From NCBI GenBank assembly GCA_002887195.1, contig PJAB01001911.1:1-11518 (forward strand): a DNA stretch of 11,518 nucleotides, read 5' to 3'. The position numbers were made by a program, and so were the translations under genes. Positions 1 through 7,110 of the stretch are shown here, in pieces (positions within the stretch are counted from its first letter, which is position 1; each line of letters opens with the position of its first letter). The stretch comes from Chrysochromulina parva. Lineage: Eukaryota > Haptophyta > Prymnesiales > Chrysochromulinaceae. Below the pieces are notes generated by a model. That model worked only from the letters and a program-made list of their open reading frames with translations, ran no database searches and was not told the DNA's origin.

Positions 1-127
1 ATCTGCCAGCCAAGTGTGATGAAGATGGCCATCAGCATCACCTGTGGAATCGGATGGCAATCAGATGCAATCAGTGACCAAAGATCTGCCAGCCAAGTGT
101 GATGAAGATGGCCATCAGCACCACCTG
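1..127. repeat. 44-bp direct repeat (1-44 and 84-127) flanking intron DNA
   Basis: Bases 1-44 and 84-127 are the same except for one base (position 38 t versus 121 c). They are offset by 83 bp and separated by 39 bp of unrelated DNA (45-83). Both copies encode the same helix (LMAIFITLGWQ) on the minus strand. The left copy touches the window edge and may extend further. Confidence 0.95.
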
Positions 128-1207
128 GAACATGGCGTTGACCAATCGCGCGGTGCCGTGGACCATGGAGCCCTGCGCGAGCTCGAGCGCGGCCCATATG
201 AACTGGCAGCCGGGCAGGTGAATGATCAAGGGTCCGATGTACTGCGGCCCGATGTGGCACAGGGGCTGGCCTGAGTTTGACACGTAATACCACACAAGCG
301 GAGCGGCAGCGCCCACCGCGAAGCTGATGTACATGATCTCCAGGTGGGCTATCCCCAGCACCTTGCCGAGCTGCATCGTCAGCAGCAGCGACGCGCAGAT
401 AAGCGCCGCGCCGGGCATGTCCTGGTAGGAGCCGGGGAGGACGACGGGGACGGCGAGGATCGCGATGCACTCGAAAGCCACAAGCTGAATCAGCCACCCG
501 TAGGGTCGTGGACGCTTCAGGAGCTGATCGCACACATAGAGAGCGGTGGGCGCGTCGTTGGCCTCGCCGCGGGTGATCATGACTGCGAGCGTGTGCAGAT
601 CGGCGAGGTAGCTGCACACGATATCACGGCCGCATTCGAGCAGGTGGGGCGGGTGCGACCCGAACGACGCGGTGAGTACCCGAGGGCCGATGCTAACGTA
701 CGGCGCCGGTACTCCGAAACGCAGCGATGCCTCCAAACAAAACATCTCCACGTCGACGGAGGGCTGGCCGTATGCGAACAGCCCGAGCGCCATCTTGAGG
801 ATGAGCACCACCTTGTCCGCGAGCTCCTGATCGCCGTACCGCTCCCGCACCTCCTGCTCGAGTCGCTTGCAGTTGGGTCCAATGGAGGTTGTCGCTTGCA
901 CCGTTCGCCTCTGTAATACCACGCCGCGGTCCGCAGTAGCGAGGAGCGTGGGCACGCTCGGCTGTCTCGCTGTCTCCACATACAAGCCCTCACAAAGCAG
1001 CTTCCAAGTGTTGCAGCCGTAAGCCGAAGCCGTCCACATGGAATACCACGCAGTGAGCGTCGGCGTCAGCCCGTCGATTGCAAGGACGTGCAGCCAGGGC
1101 AGGGCAGCAAAAAGGAGGATCACACTAAAGAGTGTCAGAAGCTCGGGCGATGAGGTGCCGTCACCCTGGCGAAGGAAGACGGGCAGGGTACTTGTCGTGT
1201 TCAGCAT
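1..1207 (-). CDS. ThrE/Prm10-family (DUF1212) membrane transporter, 3' part outside window
   Basis: Likely a multi-pass membrane exporter of the threonine/serine exporter (ThrE) and fungal Prm10 family; substrate unknown here. I read it as exon 125-1207 (361 codons) plus exon 1-41, which runs off the left edge. From about residue 113 it shows the DUF1212 pattern: a helix with ALGLFAYGQPSVDVE, then GVPAPYVSIGPRVLTASFGS, a charged RGEANDAP turn, several hydrophobic segments and a late HLPG...ALELAQGSMVHGTARL block, which matches the LPG/GxxRL end of the family. Only the first half of the usual two-half fold is inside the window. Without splicing at 124/42 the protein would end at a TGA (71-73) soon after the last helix. 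The first 110 residues, with a hydrophobic stretch near residues 22-44, are not recognisable. The start is the first ATG (1207); the frame stays open to a GTG at 1261, so the true start is uncertain. Confidence 0.72.
42..124 (-). other. Predicted 83-nt GT-AG intron in the transporter gene
   Basis: Read on the minus strand, the donor is CAG|GTGGTG and the acceptor is TTCCACAG|GTGATG. Splicing is phase 0 and joins ...AMFQ to VMLMAIFITLGWQ, keeping the hydrophobic helix and opening the frame to the window edge. The unspliced frame stops at 71-73 after four non-homologous residues. Two CTGAT branch-point-like pentamers lie within about 40 nt of the acceptor. The length is not a multiple of three, so retention would truncate the protein. 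The splice call is inferred from family length and frame; no transcript is available. Confidence 0.62.
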
Positions 1208-1258
1208 TTGATTCTGCGGTGTGAACGTGAACACGGAGGTTCCGAAAAAATAGTAAAT

Positions 1259-1288
1259 CACCGGTTCAAGTCGGGATCAGAACCGGTG
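1259..1288. repeat. 9-bp perfect inverted repeat upstream of the transporter gene
   Basis: CACCGGTTC at 1259-1267 pairs perfectly with GAACCGGTG at 1280-1288 across a 12-base loop. It lies just upstream of the chosen ATG (1207), in the probable 5' leader or promoter. The rest of the 1208-1476 interval holds no gene that I can support. Confidence 0.7.
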
Positions 1289-1428
1289 CAGCGCCTCTTT
1301 CCCGACGCGACCAACTTTTCGGGGAAAAGAGTCAGCGAGCGAAGTCCAAAAAGGCTCCTTCACGCCACCCGCTCTACGTCAATTGCTCTACGACGACTCT
1401 ACTTTTAGTGGGTTTTGCGCAGGTTTAG

Positions 1429-1472
1429 AGAGAGACTTGATCACCAAGAGAGACTTGATAGAGAGACTTGAT
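1429..1472. repeat. Three copies of a 13-mer just past the J-Rieske stop codon
   Basis: The unit AGAGAGACTTGAT occurs at 1429-1441, 1447-1459 and 1460-1472, four bases beyond the TGA of the J-Rieske gene, so in its probable 3' UTR. The five bases between copies one and two are part of GATCACCAAG, which recurs at 1486-1495 inside the last codons of the gene. The tract therefore looks like stepwise tandem duplication of the gene's end. Confidence 0.9.
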
Positions 1473-1476
1473 AAAA

Positions 1477-3336
1477 TCATATCCGATCACCAAGATCCAC
1501 AGGCTGTGAGTTAGGCCGATCCGCCACTTCGATCCGCCCATCGATCCGCCGGCGGACTTCAAAAGCGCGGACGCCGTAGTCGTACAGGTCATCGCACCAG
1601 CCCGTCTTGAGGTCGAAGCACCAGCCGTGGCGTGGGCACACGACGCACGCCGCGCCATTGACCTCCTCGATGTCGCCGGCCTCGAGCGCCGCCCCTTGAT
1701 GCGGGCAGTCCGCGTCAATGGCATAGAGGGTCTCAGCGCCAGTTTCGGAGACCTCTGAATAAATGGCGAGTGTGCGCTGGCCGAGGGTCACCCGGACGCT
1801 GCGCATCGCGCCGGATGTGGTGGCACTTGTTCCGGCGCCGGTTGCTCCGGCGCCGGTACCAGTGAGTGCGAGCGTCGAGATCTCGTCCAGATAGCTGAAG
1901 CCTGCGGACGCTAATTCGGACGCGGTGCTGGCATCGACTGGTGGCGACGGCATCGGAGACAGCGTACAGCTCGGGGATGCACAGATTCCACGACCCTTCA
2001 CAGCTGGATCCGTTCCACTATCCTTCACAGGCGGATGCGGAGGCGGTGGGAGCTGTTGCGTCACCTTCGACGGCATGGACGGCACCGACGGCGACCCAGG
2101 CGGCTCCGTAACCTCCGTGCTGGCCTCCGTAACCTCCGTGCTGGCCTCCGTAACCTCAGTGAGCTTATGCAAGCGCGCGAGGCGCGCCCTCGCCTCGCAC
2201 AGATGATCCTCAAACTCAGGGAGAGTCTTCCGTAGAGTGCTGCGCTCGAGCGCTGTCTCGAGCGCTGTCTCCGCCGCCGTGATTGCGTCTTCAAGCTCCG
2301 CTGCCGTCTTTGCGGCACGCAGGTCCATCAGGGCCTTGACCGAAGCATTGCGCGCGGCCTCGCGACGCTGTTTCCTCGTCCCACCGCTCGCCCTGCGCCG
2401 AGCGATAGCATCGTCTTCATCATCTTCCGCCGCCGCCGCCGCTTCCGCTTCTGCTTTTGCGTCGGCGTCGGCCTCCGCCGCACGCGCTGCTGCCTCCCCA
2501 ACCACGTCGAGCTGCCTCTCTGCCCGCGCGAGCAGGCTGGCTCGGCCACTCTCCCTGGTGGCGGCCGTCTTGCCACTCTCCATGGTGGCCGCCGGCTCGT
2601 CGTCCGCCAGCCCTGCCTTCCGACAGCCCTCCACGGCGGCCTTGAGTGCCGTGAAGGCGTCTAGCAGCTCCTCAAGCGTCGCGTGATGCACGTCCAGGGC
2701 CGTGGCAAGCAAGCCCTCGAGTGCCGCGATCGCCTTCGTCCGCCGTGCGGCGCTCCTGCGCTGCTGCTCGTCCGCCTGCTGCTTCTTCTTGGCTGTGTCG
2801 AGCCGCACGCGCTCGGCAGTGCGTGCGGCCTCATCAAGTGAGCGCTGCCTCGCGTCGTCCATCATCTGCTCGTACGCACGTCGGCGCGCCTCGCGCTCCT
2901 TTGCCCGCCGCGCGAAGAGCTCGTCCCGCCGTCTCTCAGCCGCGCAGCGGGCGCACTGACAGCTCGCTGTGTGTTGCGGTGGAGGCTGGAAGTCGGCCTC
3001 CTGCCACTGTGTGCCGCCGCCGACGCCACCGAACCAAGCTTTGAAGAGCTCTTCCCAGCTTGCGTGGTCGGGTCCAGACGTATGACGCGTGCTGGGCCCC
3101 GCGTCAGCGGCCTGCTCTGGCGGGTCAGCGTGTGCGCCCCAGCGCATCGGATGATCGTGGAAGAGCTGCACCCGTTCCCAGGCCTCGCCGATGGTCTGGA
3201 AGCGGCTTGTGGCGTCCGGAGCGCTGCTCCTGTCTGGATGATGGAGTAGCGCCTGTTTACGATAAGCACGTTGGGCGTCGTCGCGCGATGCGGATGCGTG
3301 TATGCCGAGTATCTCGCATGCGTCGACGAGCCGCAT
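1477..3336 (-). CDS. J-domain / Rieske [2Fe-2S] fusion protein
   Basis: 619 residues in one uninterrupted frame. Residues about 3-57 form a DnaJ domain with its HPD motif at 33-35 (ALLHHPDRS), which in this family stimulates Hsp70 ATPase. A CxCxxC cluster (ASCQCARC) follows. Residues about 130-400 are low-complexity, charged and Ala/Arg/Glu-rich, probably helical or coiled coil, with short internal repeats. A Pro/Ser/Thr linker leads to a C-terminal Rieske domain whose cluster ligands are C544-P-H546 and C567-P-R-H570 (CxH-x20-CxxH), of the small soluble ferredoxin type. The ligand set looks complete, so a 2Fe-2S cluster is expected. The frame is open up to a TTG at 3393, but the ATG at 3336 starts just before the J domain and is preferred. 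No targeting peptide is clear. A role in Fe-S or redox-linked chaperone work is inference only. No intron is needed. Confidence 0.85.
   Translation of the reverse strand: MRLVDACEILGIHASASRDDAQRAYRKQALLHHPDRSSAPDATSRFQTIGEAWERVQLFHDHPMRWGAHADPPEQAADAGPSTRHTSGPDHASWEELFKAWFGGVGGGTQWQEADFQPPPQHTASCQCARCAAERRRDELFARRAKEREARRRAYEQMMDDARQRSLDEAARTAERVRLDTAKKKQQADEQQRRSAARRTKAIAALEGLLATALDVHHATLEELLDAFTALKAAVEGCRKAGLADDEPAATMESGKTAATRESGRASLLARAERQLDVVGEAAARAAEADADAKAEAEAAAAAEDDEDDAIARRRASGGTRKQRREAARNASVKALMDLRAAKTAAELEDAITAAETALETALERSTLRKTLPEFEDHLCEARARLARLHKLTEVTEASTEVTEASTEVTEPPGSPSVPSMPSKVTQQLPPPPHPPVKDSGTDPAVKGRGICASPSCTLSPMPSPPVDASTASELASAGFSYLDEISTLALTGTGAGATGAGTSATTSGAMRSVRVTLGQRTLAIYSEVSETGAETLYAIDADCPHQGAALEAGDIEEVNGAACVVCPRHGWCFDLKTGWCDDLYDYGVRAFEVRRRIDGRIEVADRPNSQPVDLGDRI
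2104..2160 (-). repeat. 21-bp tandem repeat coding TEVTEAS in the J-Rieske linker
   Basis: Two full 21-bp units (2104-2124, 2125-2145) and a partial third (2146-2160) encode three TEVTE blocks near residues 400-420. A smaller 12-bp duplication at about 2247-2272 encodes ETALETALE. Both keep frame, so they lengthen the linker without breaking it. Confidence 0.9.
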
Positions 3337-4150
3337 GTGCGCGGCGAGGCGTTTCACGTCGGATCGCGTGTGAAGTGGTGTCTTGGGTGTCAATTCTAAA
3401 CATTGGCTGTGAAGTCGAGATGGGGGCGCGTCCGCCGTCGCTCGGCGGAGGTCGCGCTCGTCTCAGCGCGGATGCGGGGGCCCTGATGGGGGGGCGTGAG
3501 TCTCCCCCCCCGGGGGTGGCAGGCGCGGAACGGGTCCGCGCATGCATGCATAGTTAGGTGTGGAATCGCCGCGGCGGCGCCAGCTCCAGCTGTCGATTCG
3601 GGTCGGACCGTCGCGTGTGCCGCGCGTCTGAGCGGGGGGGACCGGCCGAGGGGCGGGCGCGGTCAGCGCCCGCCCGTCGGGTGGTCGGGGCCCCGCGTGT
3701 CCGAAGGTGGGTGCACAGCAGCCGCCCATTGGTTGCCCACCCGCCCGCCCTCAACCGGAGCGGCTGCTGAGATACTGAGTGTGAGGAGGTGGAGGACTGA
3801 AACATACTGCCGGCTTTGGAGCCGTGCCGCGTTCGTACCCTGTGGGTGGCTAGTGTGTAGGGGGGGTCCGACGCGTGCGTCGCCCTCCTTCCCCTCTGGT
3901 CGCGCCGTGGGGGACTGCGCGAGGATGCCGATCCCTCTAGGAGGTCCCGGCCGAGGTGCAGGACGAGAGCACGTTAGTGCTGACGATGTGTTGTGTGAAC
4001 GCCCACGGGGGCGCGCGTAGCGCGGTGTGACGGACGAAAGTCAGCGGTAGTCGCCGACTCACGTTCACGCACGTGCGGCGCGGCGAACGACCGAGTTGTT
4101 TATAAGAACATGTGTTTATATTTTTGAAGGGCAAAAAAGCTCCTGCCACC
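3337..4150. other. G-rich intergenic region, no supported gene
   Basis: This 814-bp stretch lies between the J-Rieske start and the TPC1 stop. Frames are open because of base composition, but none shows a domain or sensible protein composition. It holds G and C runs that can pair (3488-3494 with 3504-3511), a strong 10-bp hairpin at 3651-3675, and further G runs near 3632-3656. I found no rRNA, tRNA or spliceosomal snRNA signature. The end near TPC1 is AT-rich (about 4095-4130, with TTTATA twice) and probably contains that gene's 3' UTR and poly(A) region. The end near 3337 should hold the J-Rieske promoter, but I see no certain element. Confidence 0.6.
3651..3675. repeat. 10-bp all-GC hairpin with 5-base loop
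   Basis: GGGCGGGCGC (3651-3660) pairs perfectly with GCGCCCGCCC (3666-3675) across the loop GGTCA. It is in the G-rich spacer with no gene on it. It could fold in RNA from either strand or extrude as a cruciform; its role is unknown. Confidence 0.85.
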
Positions 4151-6807
4151 TTAGCGAAAAGAGTCACCTTGCTGCCGACCTTGCTGCCGTCCTTGTTGTC
4201 TTGTTTCTTCTGAGAGTAGGCGGCCGAATTCGACCGATTTTCGGAGAGTGTTGGACGCGACTGCGGCGACCTTTCGGGCATGCTCCTCCTTGAGCTGCAC
4301 CAGCTTGATTGCGTACTCGATCTCAAGCCTCTGGAGCTCGAGCTTGTCGACGTCCTCCCGGTACTCAAGCCGCGCGGCTACGAGGACGCCATCTGCCTGG
4401 GACAACAGCTCGGGCGTGTGTATCTGTTGAGGTTTGCCGTGCACAGCGTGGTGCACACTCGGCCCATCGTCGCCATAGTAGCCCTGCTCGATCTCCGCGA
4501 GCCGAGCTGTTCGGCTCTCCTTCATGGCTGCGTTGTACGCCTCGATGGCGAAGGCAATGAGCAAGTTCAAGATCAGATTGTGCATGAACAGGTAGTTGAT
4601 GATGAAGAACCAGCGCGCCCAGTTCCCCGCGACGCAGGTGAAGCCCTCGGTGACTACGTGCCAGTTGTTCACCACGAGCAGCTCGAAGCACACGACCATG
4701 CCGCTCATCATGTCGTTGAAGTTGTTGGGCCAGTAGTAGTTGGGCCAGTCTTTATCCGCGGTCAGCAACGCGCCCTGTTCGCGGCTCGGGTCGCGGTTGA
4801 TCAGCCCACCGAAGAATTGCATGCCGAGCGCCGCGATGACGTACATGCCCGAGAGCAGCACGGCGATAAGCACGGTCGCATTCGGGATAATGCGCACGAA
4901 GGTTGAGAAGATGAAAGCCACCGCCGGGATCAGGTAGAAGACGCGGAAGAAGCGCACAAACCGAAGCAGGAGGGCGTAGCGCAAGTAGATCGGGTCGTCG
5001 TACCCGTTGGGCCAGATGATGAGGACCGTCAGTACGACGCCGGCGACGGTCACAACTGCATCGAAGAGGTTCATGAGCGAGCGAGCGTACACTATGAAGC
5101 CGAGACTCGCGAGCTTCAGGAGCATCTCGATCACAAAGATCCAGGTGAAGACGAGCCCCATGATCGTCGACCAGCTGTTCCACGCATCGAGGTCGTGCTT
5201 TGGATCGGGCACAAATTCGAGCACCAGGAGGAGCACTGCGTTGCAGACGAGCACGGCGTCGATGACGAGTTCGAACGCGCGGGAGCGCACGAAGGCGTCG
5301 ACCGCCTGCCAGATCGAAGAGGAGACAAAGTCGGGCGCGATGATCTGGAGCCACGTACGCCGCGGAGGGGCTCCCTGCGAGCCCATTCGTAGCATCGTGC
5401 ACAGCTGCTGGAACGCGGCGCGGTCGAGGCTGCCGTTGCCGTAATTGTCGACGGCGTCGAAGAGCATTGCCTGGCGTTCGACGCTCATCAGCGAGATGTC
5501 GTAATGCGAGAGAGCGAGGAAAGCCTGCTCGAGGTCATCAGAGGTCATCAGATGTCATCAGAGGTCATCAGATGTCATCAGTGGTCATCAGAGGTAATCA
5601 GAGGAAAGCCTGCTCGATCTCGGCGCACGAGATGGTACTCAGGGGCAATCCTGGGCAATCATGGGCACTCAGAGGCACTCAGAGGTCCTCAGCGGCAGCT
5701 CGCCTGCTCGATTTCTTCGCGCGAGATGATGCCGTCGCCATCCTCGTCCATGAGGTCGAAGGCTTTTTCGAGACTGGAGCGGCGCAGCTCCTGGAGCGCC
5801 TCCTCCTCCTGTGCCTTCTGTGTCGTGTACGCGGCGTTCACGATCGCCAGGATCAGGTTCAGCAGGAACCAGTTGCCGAAGATAAGGACCGCACCGAAGA
5901 AGAAGAAAGTGAAGCGGCTCGTCTGGTACGCAGGCATCATCACGTCGGGGTAGTTGCACGTGGTGATCATGACGAAGAGCTTCCAAGTCGTCTCCGTCAC
6001 GTCTGGGAAGGTCTTGGTGACGCCGTACTCGTCGATTCCGCCGCCTACAGAGTCGACAACAAGCATCTTCGCGGTCCATGTTGCGAAGGTGATGAAGAGC
6101 GCGAACGTGAGCCACACGCCGAGAAGCGATCGCACTGTTGAGCGGATGCATCGAAGCTGCATGAGCATTGCGTTCGATTGCATCACGAGCAGCGCGATGC
6201 GCACGTACACGGCCAGTCGGAAGCTGCCGATTTCGGTGAATAAGTCGACGAGCAAGTCGAGGGATGCGACTGCGAGTACGCCGCAGAAGGCCGTCTGCGA
6301 CCCACTTTCAAAGTACTGCGTGCGCCCTTGAGCCCAGAGCTGCAGCAGCACGTTGACGACGAGCAAGAGCAGGCAGATCGTCTCGGTGAGCGTGGCAGAC
6401 CACCGCGGAATAATTGGCAGTCCGAAGCGGGGGTACCATTCCGGATGGCTGGTGAAGTTGGCGATATGATACGACCAAACGGGCCGCTCGACGAAAGTGA
6501 GGAGCACTATGAGCAGTGTCGCCAGCCGCACAGGAATGAGCAACCACAGATGGATTCGGAACGCCATGCGGGCCTCTTCGCTATCGTATGGCCTTTCACG
6601 GACCCTACCCTCGATGCCATCGAGAATGTGCAGCGCCGCGTTCTGCATGCGTATAGTGATCGGCCGCCGCTTGGATATGCTATCAGACGACGAATTAAGC
6701 GGCGACGACTCGTTCACGACCCTCTTCGGAGTACTAAGGTAGGCAAGGTAAGACTCGGTGAAGATCTCGCCGCTACCTCCGAGGTCGCCAAAGCTTTCAG
6801 AGGCCAT
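4151..6807 (-). CDS. TPC1: Two-pore cation channel, TPC1 type (two exons)
   Basis: Exons 5704-6807 and 4151-5524 join to an 825-residue two-pore channel, a dimeric voltage-gated cation channel of vacuoles, endosomes or lysosomes. Repeat I: six helices at about 83-326, with pore filter TTCNYPDVMMPAY near 282. Between repeats: a canonical EF-hand loop (D354-E-D-G-D-G...E365), then, after the splice, a second loop (D394...A405) lacking acidic residues at positions 3 and 12. Repeat II: helices at about 450-710, an S4 with Arg 550, 556, 559 and 562, and filter VNNW near 653. A coiled coil lies at about 750-795, and the tail ends in RQQG repeats. Plant TPC1 is somewhat shorter (about 730). The ATG at 6807 is the first in frame; a pyrimidine-rich TTCCTACAG just upstream could be a 5'-UTR splice acceptor. 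Without splicing the gene would fall into two separate halves. Confidence 0.93.
5531..5600. repeat. Ten-base tandem repeat, seven units, in the TPC1 intron
   Basis: Seven head-to-tail decamers, consensus GAGGTCATCA on the plus strand, with one or two changes in some units. On the transcribed strand each carries CTGATGAC, so several branch-point-like CTGAT pentamers sit just upstream of the acceptor. Confidence 0.95.
5641..5690. repeat. Second ten-base repeat, five diverged units, in the TPC1 intron
   Basis: Five decamers of the form RKGGGCAMTC (for example CTGGGCAATC, AGAGGCACTC, AGAGGTCCTC) lie at the donor side of the intron. The last ones resemble the consensus of the acceptor-side array, so both may share one ancestor. 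Confidence 0.85.
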
Positions 6808-7110
6808 CAGGCTGTAGGAAGAGCGCGGAGCGAGGAAAGCCCCGCGCGCTCACGCGCGCGCTCACGCACGCCGCTGAGAGGCCCGATGCGGACTGTCAGT
6901 GCCATGGCCCAAAAAGGAACATTTTTTGAAGTTACGTTTGGCACATGCATTCCACATTTGCCATTTCAGCTCCCAATATCTTCCTGAGCAGTAAACAATA
7001 TGTTCTGAGCAGTAAACAAGGCCGCGCGAAGTTTATTTCATGGGGTCGCGGGAATTTACACATCGCGGCGCCGCCAGCGCCGCGCGCGTCACAAAGTTTG
7101 AACAACTTTG
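6808..7110. promoter_or_regulatory. Divergent promoter region between TPC1 and the EF-hand-like gene
   Basis: The two neighbouring genes start away from each other across 303 bp. Near TPC1 there is a CG-rich tract with GCGCGCTCAC twice (6844-6853, 6856-6865). The centre (about 6910-7030) is AT-rich and contains a 15-bp direct repeat at 6984-7019. Next to the plus-strand ATG is an inverted repeat: CAAAGTT (7092-7098) and AACTTTG (7104-7110). No certain TATA box or initiator is visible. Confidence 0.5.
6984..7019. repeat. 15-bp direct repeat with GTAAACAA, spaced 21 bp
   Basis: CTGAGCAGTAAACAA occurs at 6984-6998 and 7005-7019, identical, start to start 21 bp, about two helical turns. The GTAAACA core resembles a forkhead-type binding site in animals and fungi; whether such a factor acts here is unknown. 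Confidence 0.85.

Larger units (their letters stand above)
5525..5703 (-). other. Predicted 179-nt GC-AG intron in TPC1
   Basis: Donor CAG|GCGAGC follows ...REEIEQ; acceptor CTCGAGCAG|GCTTTCCTC precedes AFLALSHY. Splicing is phase 0 and restores continuous spacing between the two EF-hands. No GT occurs between the last EF-hand codons and the in-frame TGA in the intron, and CAG just before GCTTTC is the only acceptor that matches, so a GC donor is required. The interior consists of two ten-base repeat arrays around a copy of the joined exon sequence (about 5601-5637). Confidence 0.85.

Noticed and set aside
911..983. Possible 73-nt intron in the transporter gene (GTATGTGG ... TATTACAG)
   Set aside because: The splice words are fair, but the region is already open in frame and removal would shift the upstream frame into one without a sensible protein.
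1259..1288. tRNA T-arm (GGTTCAAGTC)
   Set aside because: The stem positions do not pair; the only good pairing is the 9-bp hairpin reported.
2237..2686. Antisense Ser/Ala-rich frames opposite the J-Rieske gene
   Set aside because: They mirror the charged low-complexity coding sequence in a GC-rich genome and have no independent support.
3496..4020. 174-residue open frame on the plus strand in the G-rich spacer
   Set aside because: No motif, composition typical of chance frames in GC-rich DNA, and no homologous look.
4095..4130. TATA-box promoter for a plus-strand gene (TTTATA twice)
   Set aside because: No plus-strand gene follows; the place fits the AT-rich 3' end of TPC1 better.
5531..5600. 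Box C/D snoRNA in the TPC1 intron (TGATGA and CTGA words on the minus strand)
   Set aside because: The words recur every ten bases as part of the repeat, with no terminal stem, guide space or single C/D pair.
5549..5688. TPC1 as two separate single-repeat channel genes
   Set aside because: The splice restores perfect EF-hand spacing and standard TPC1 length; the second half has only a repeat-derived ATG as start.
5531..5690. CRISPR-like array of short repeats
   Set aside because: The ten-base units are directly adjacent with no unique spacers, and lie in a eukaryotic intron.
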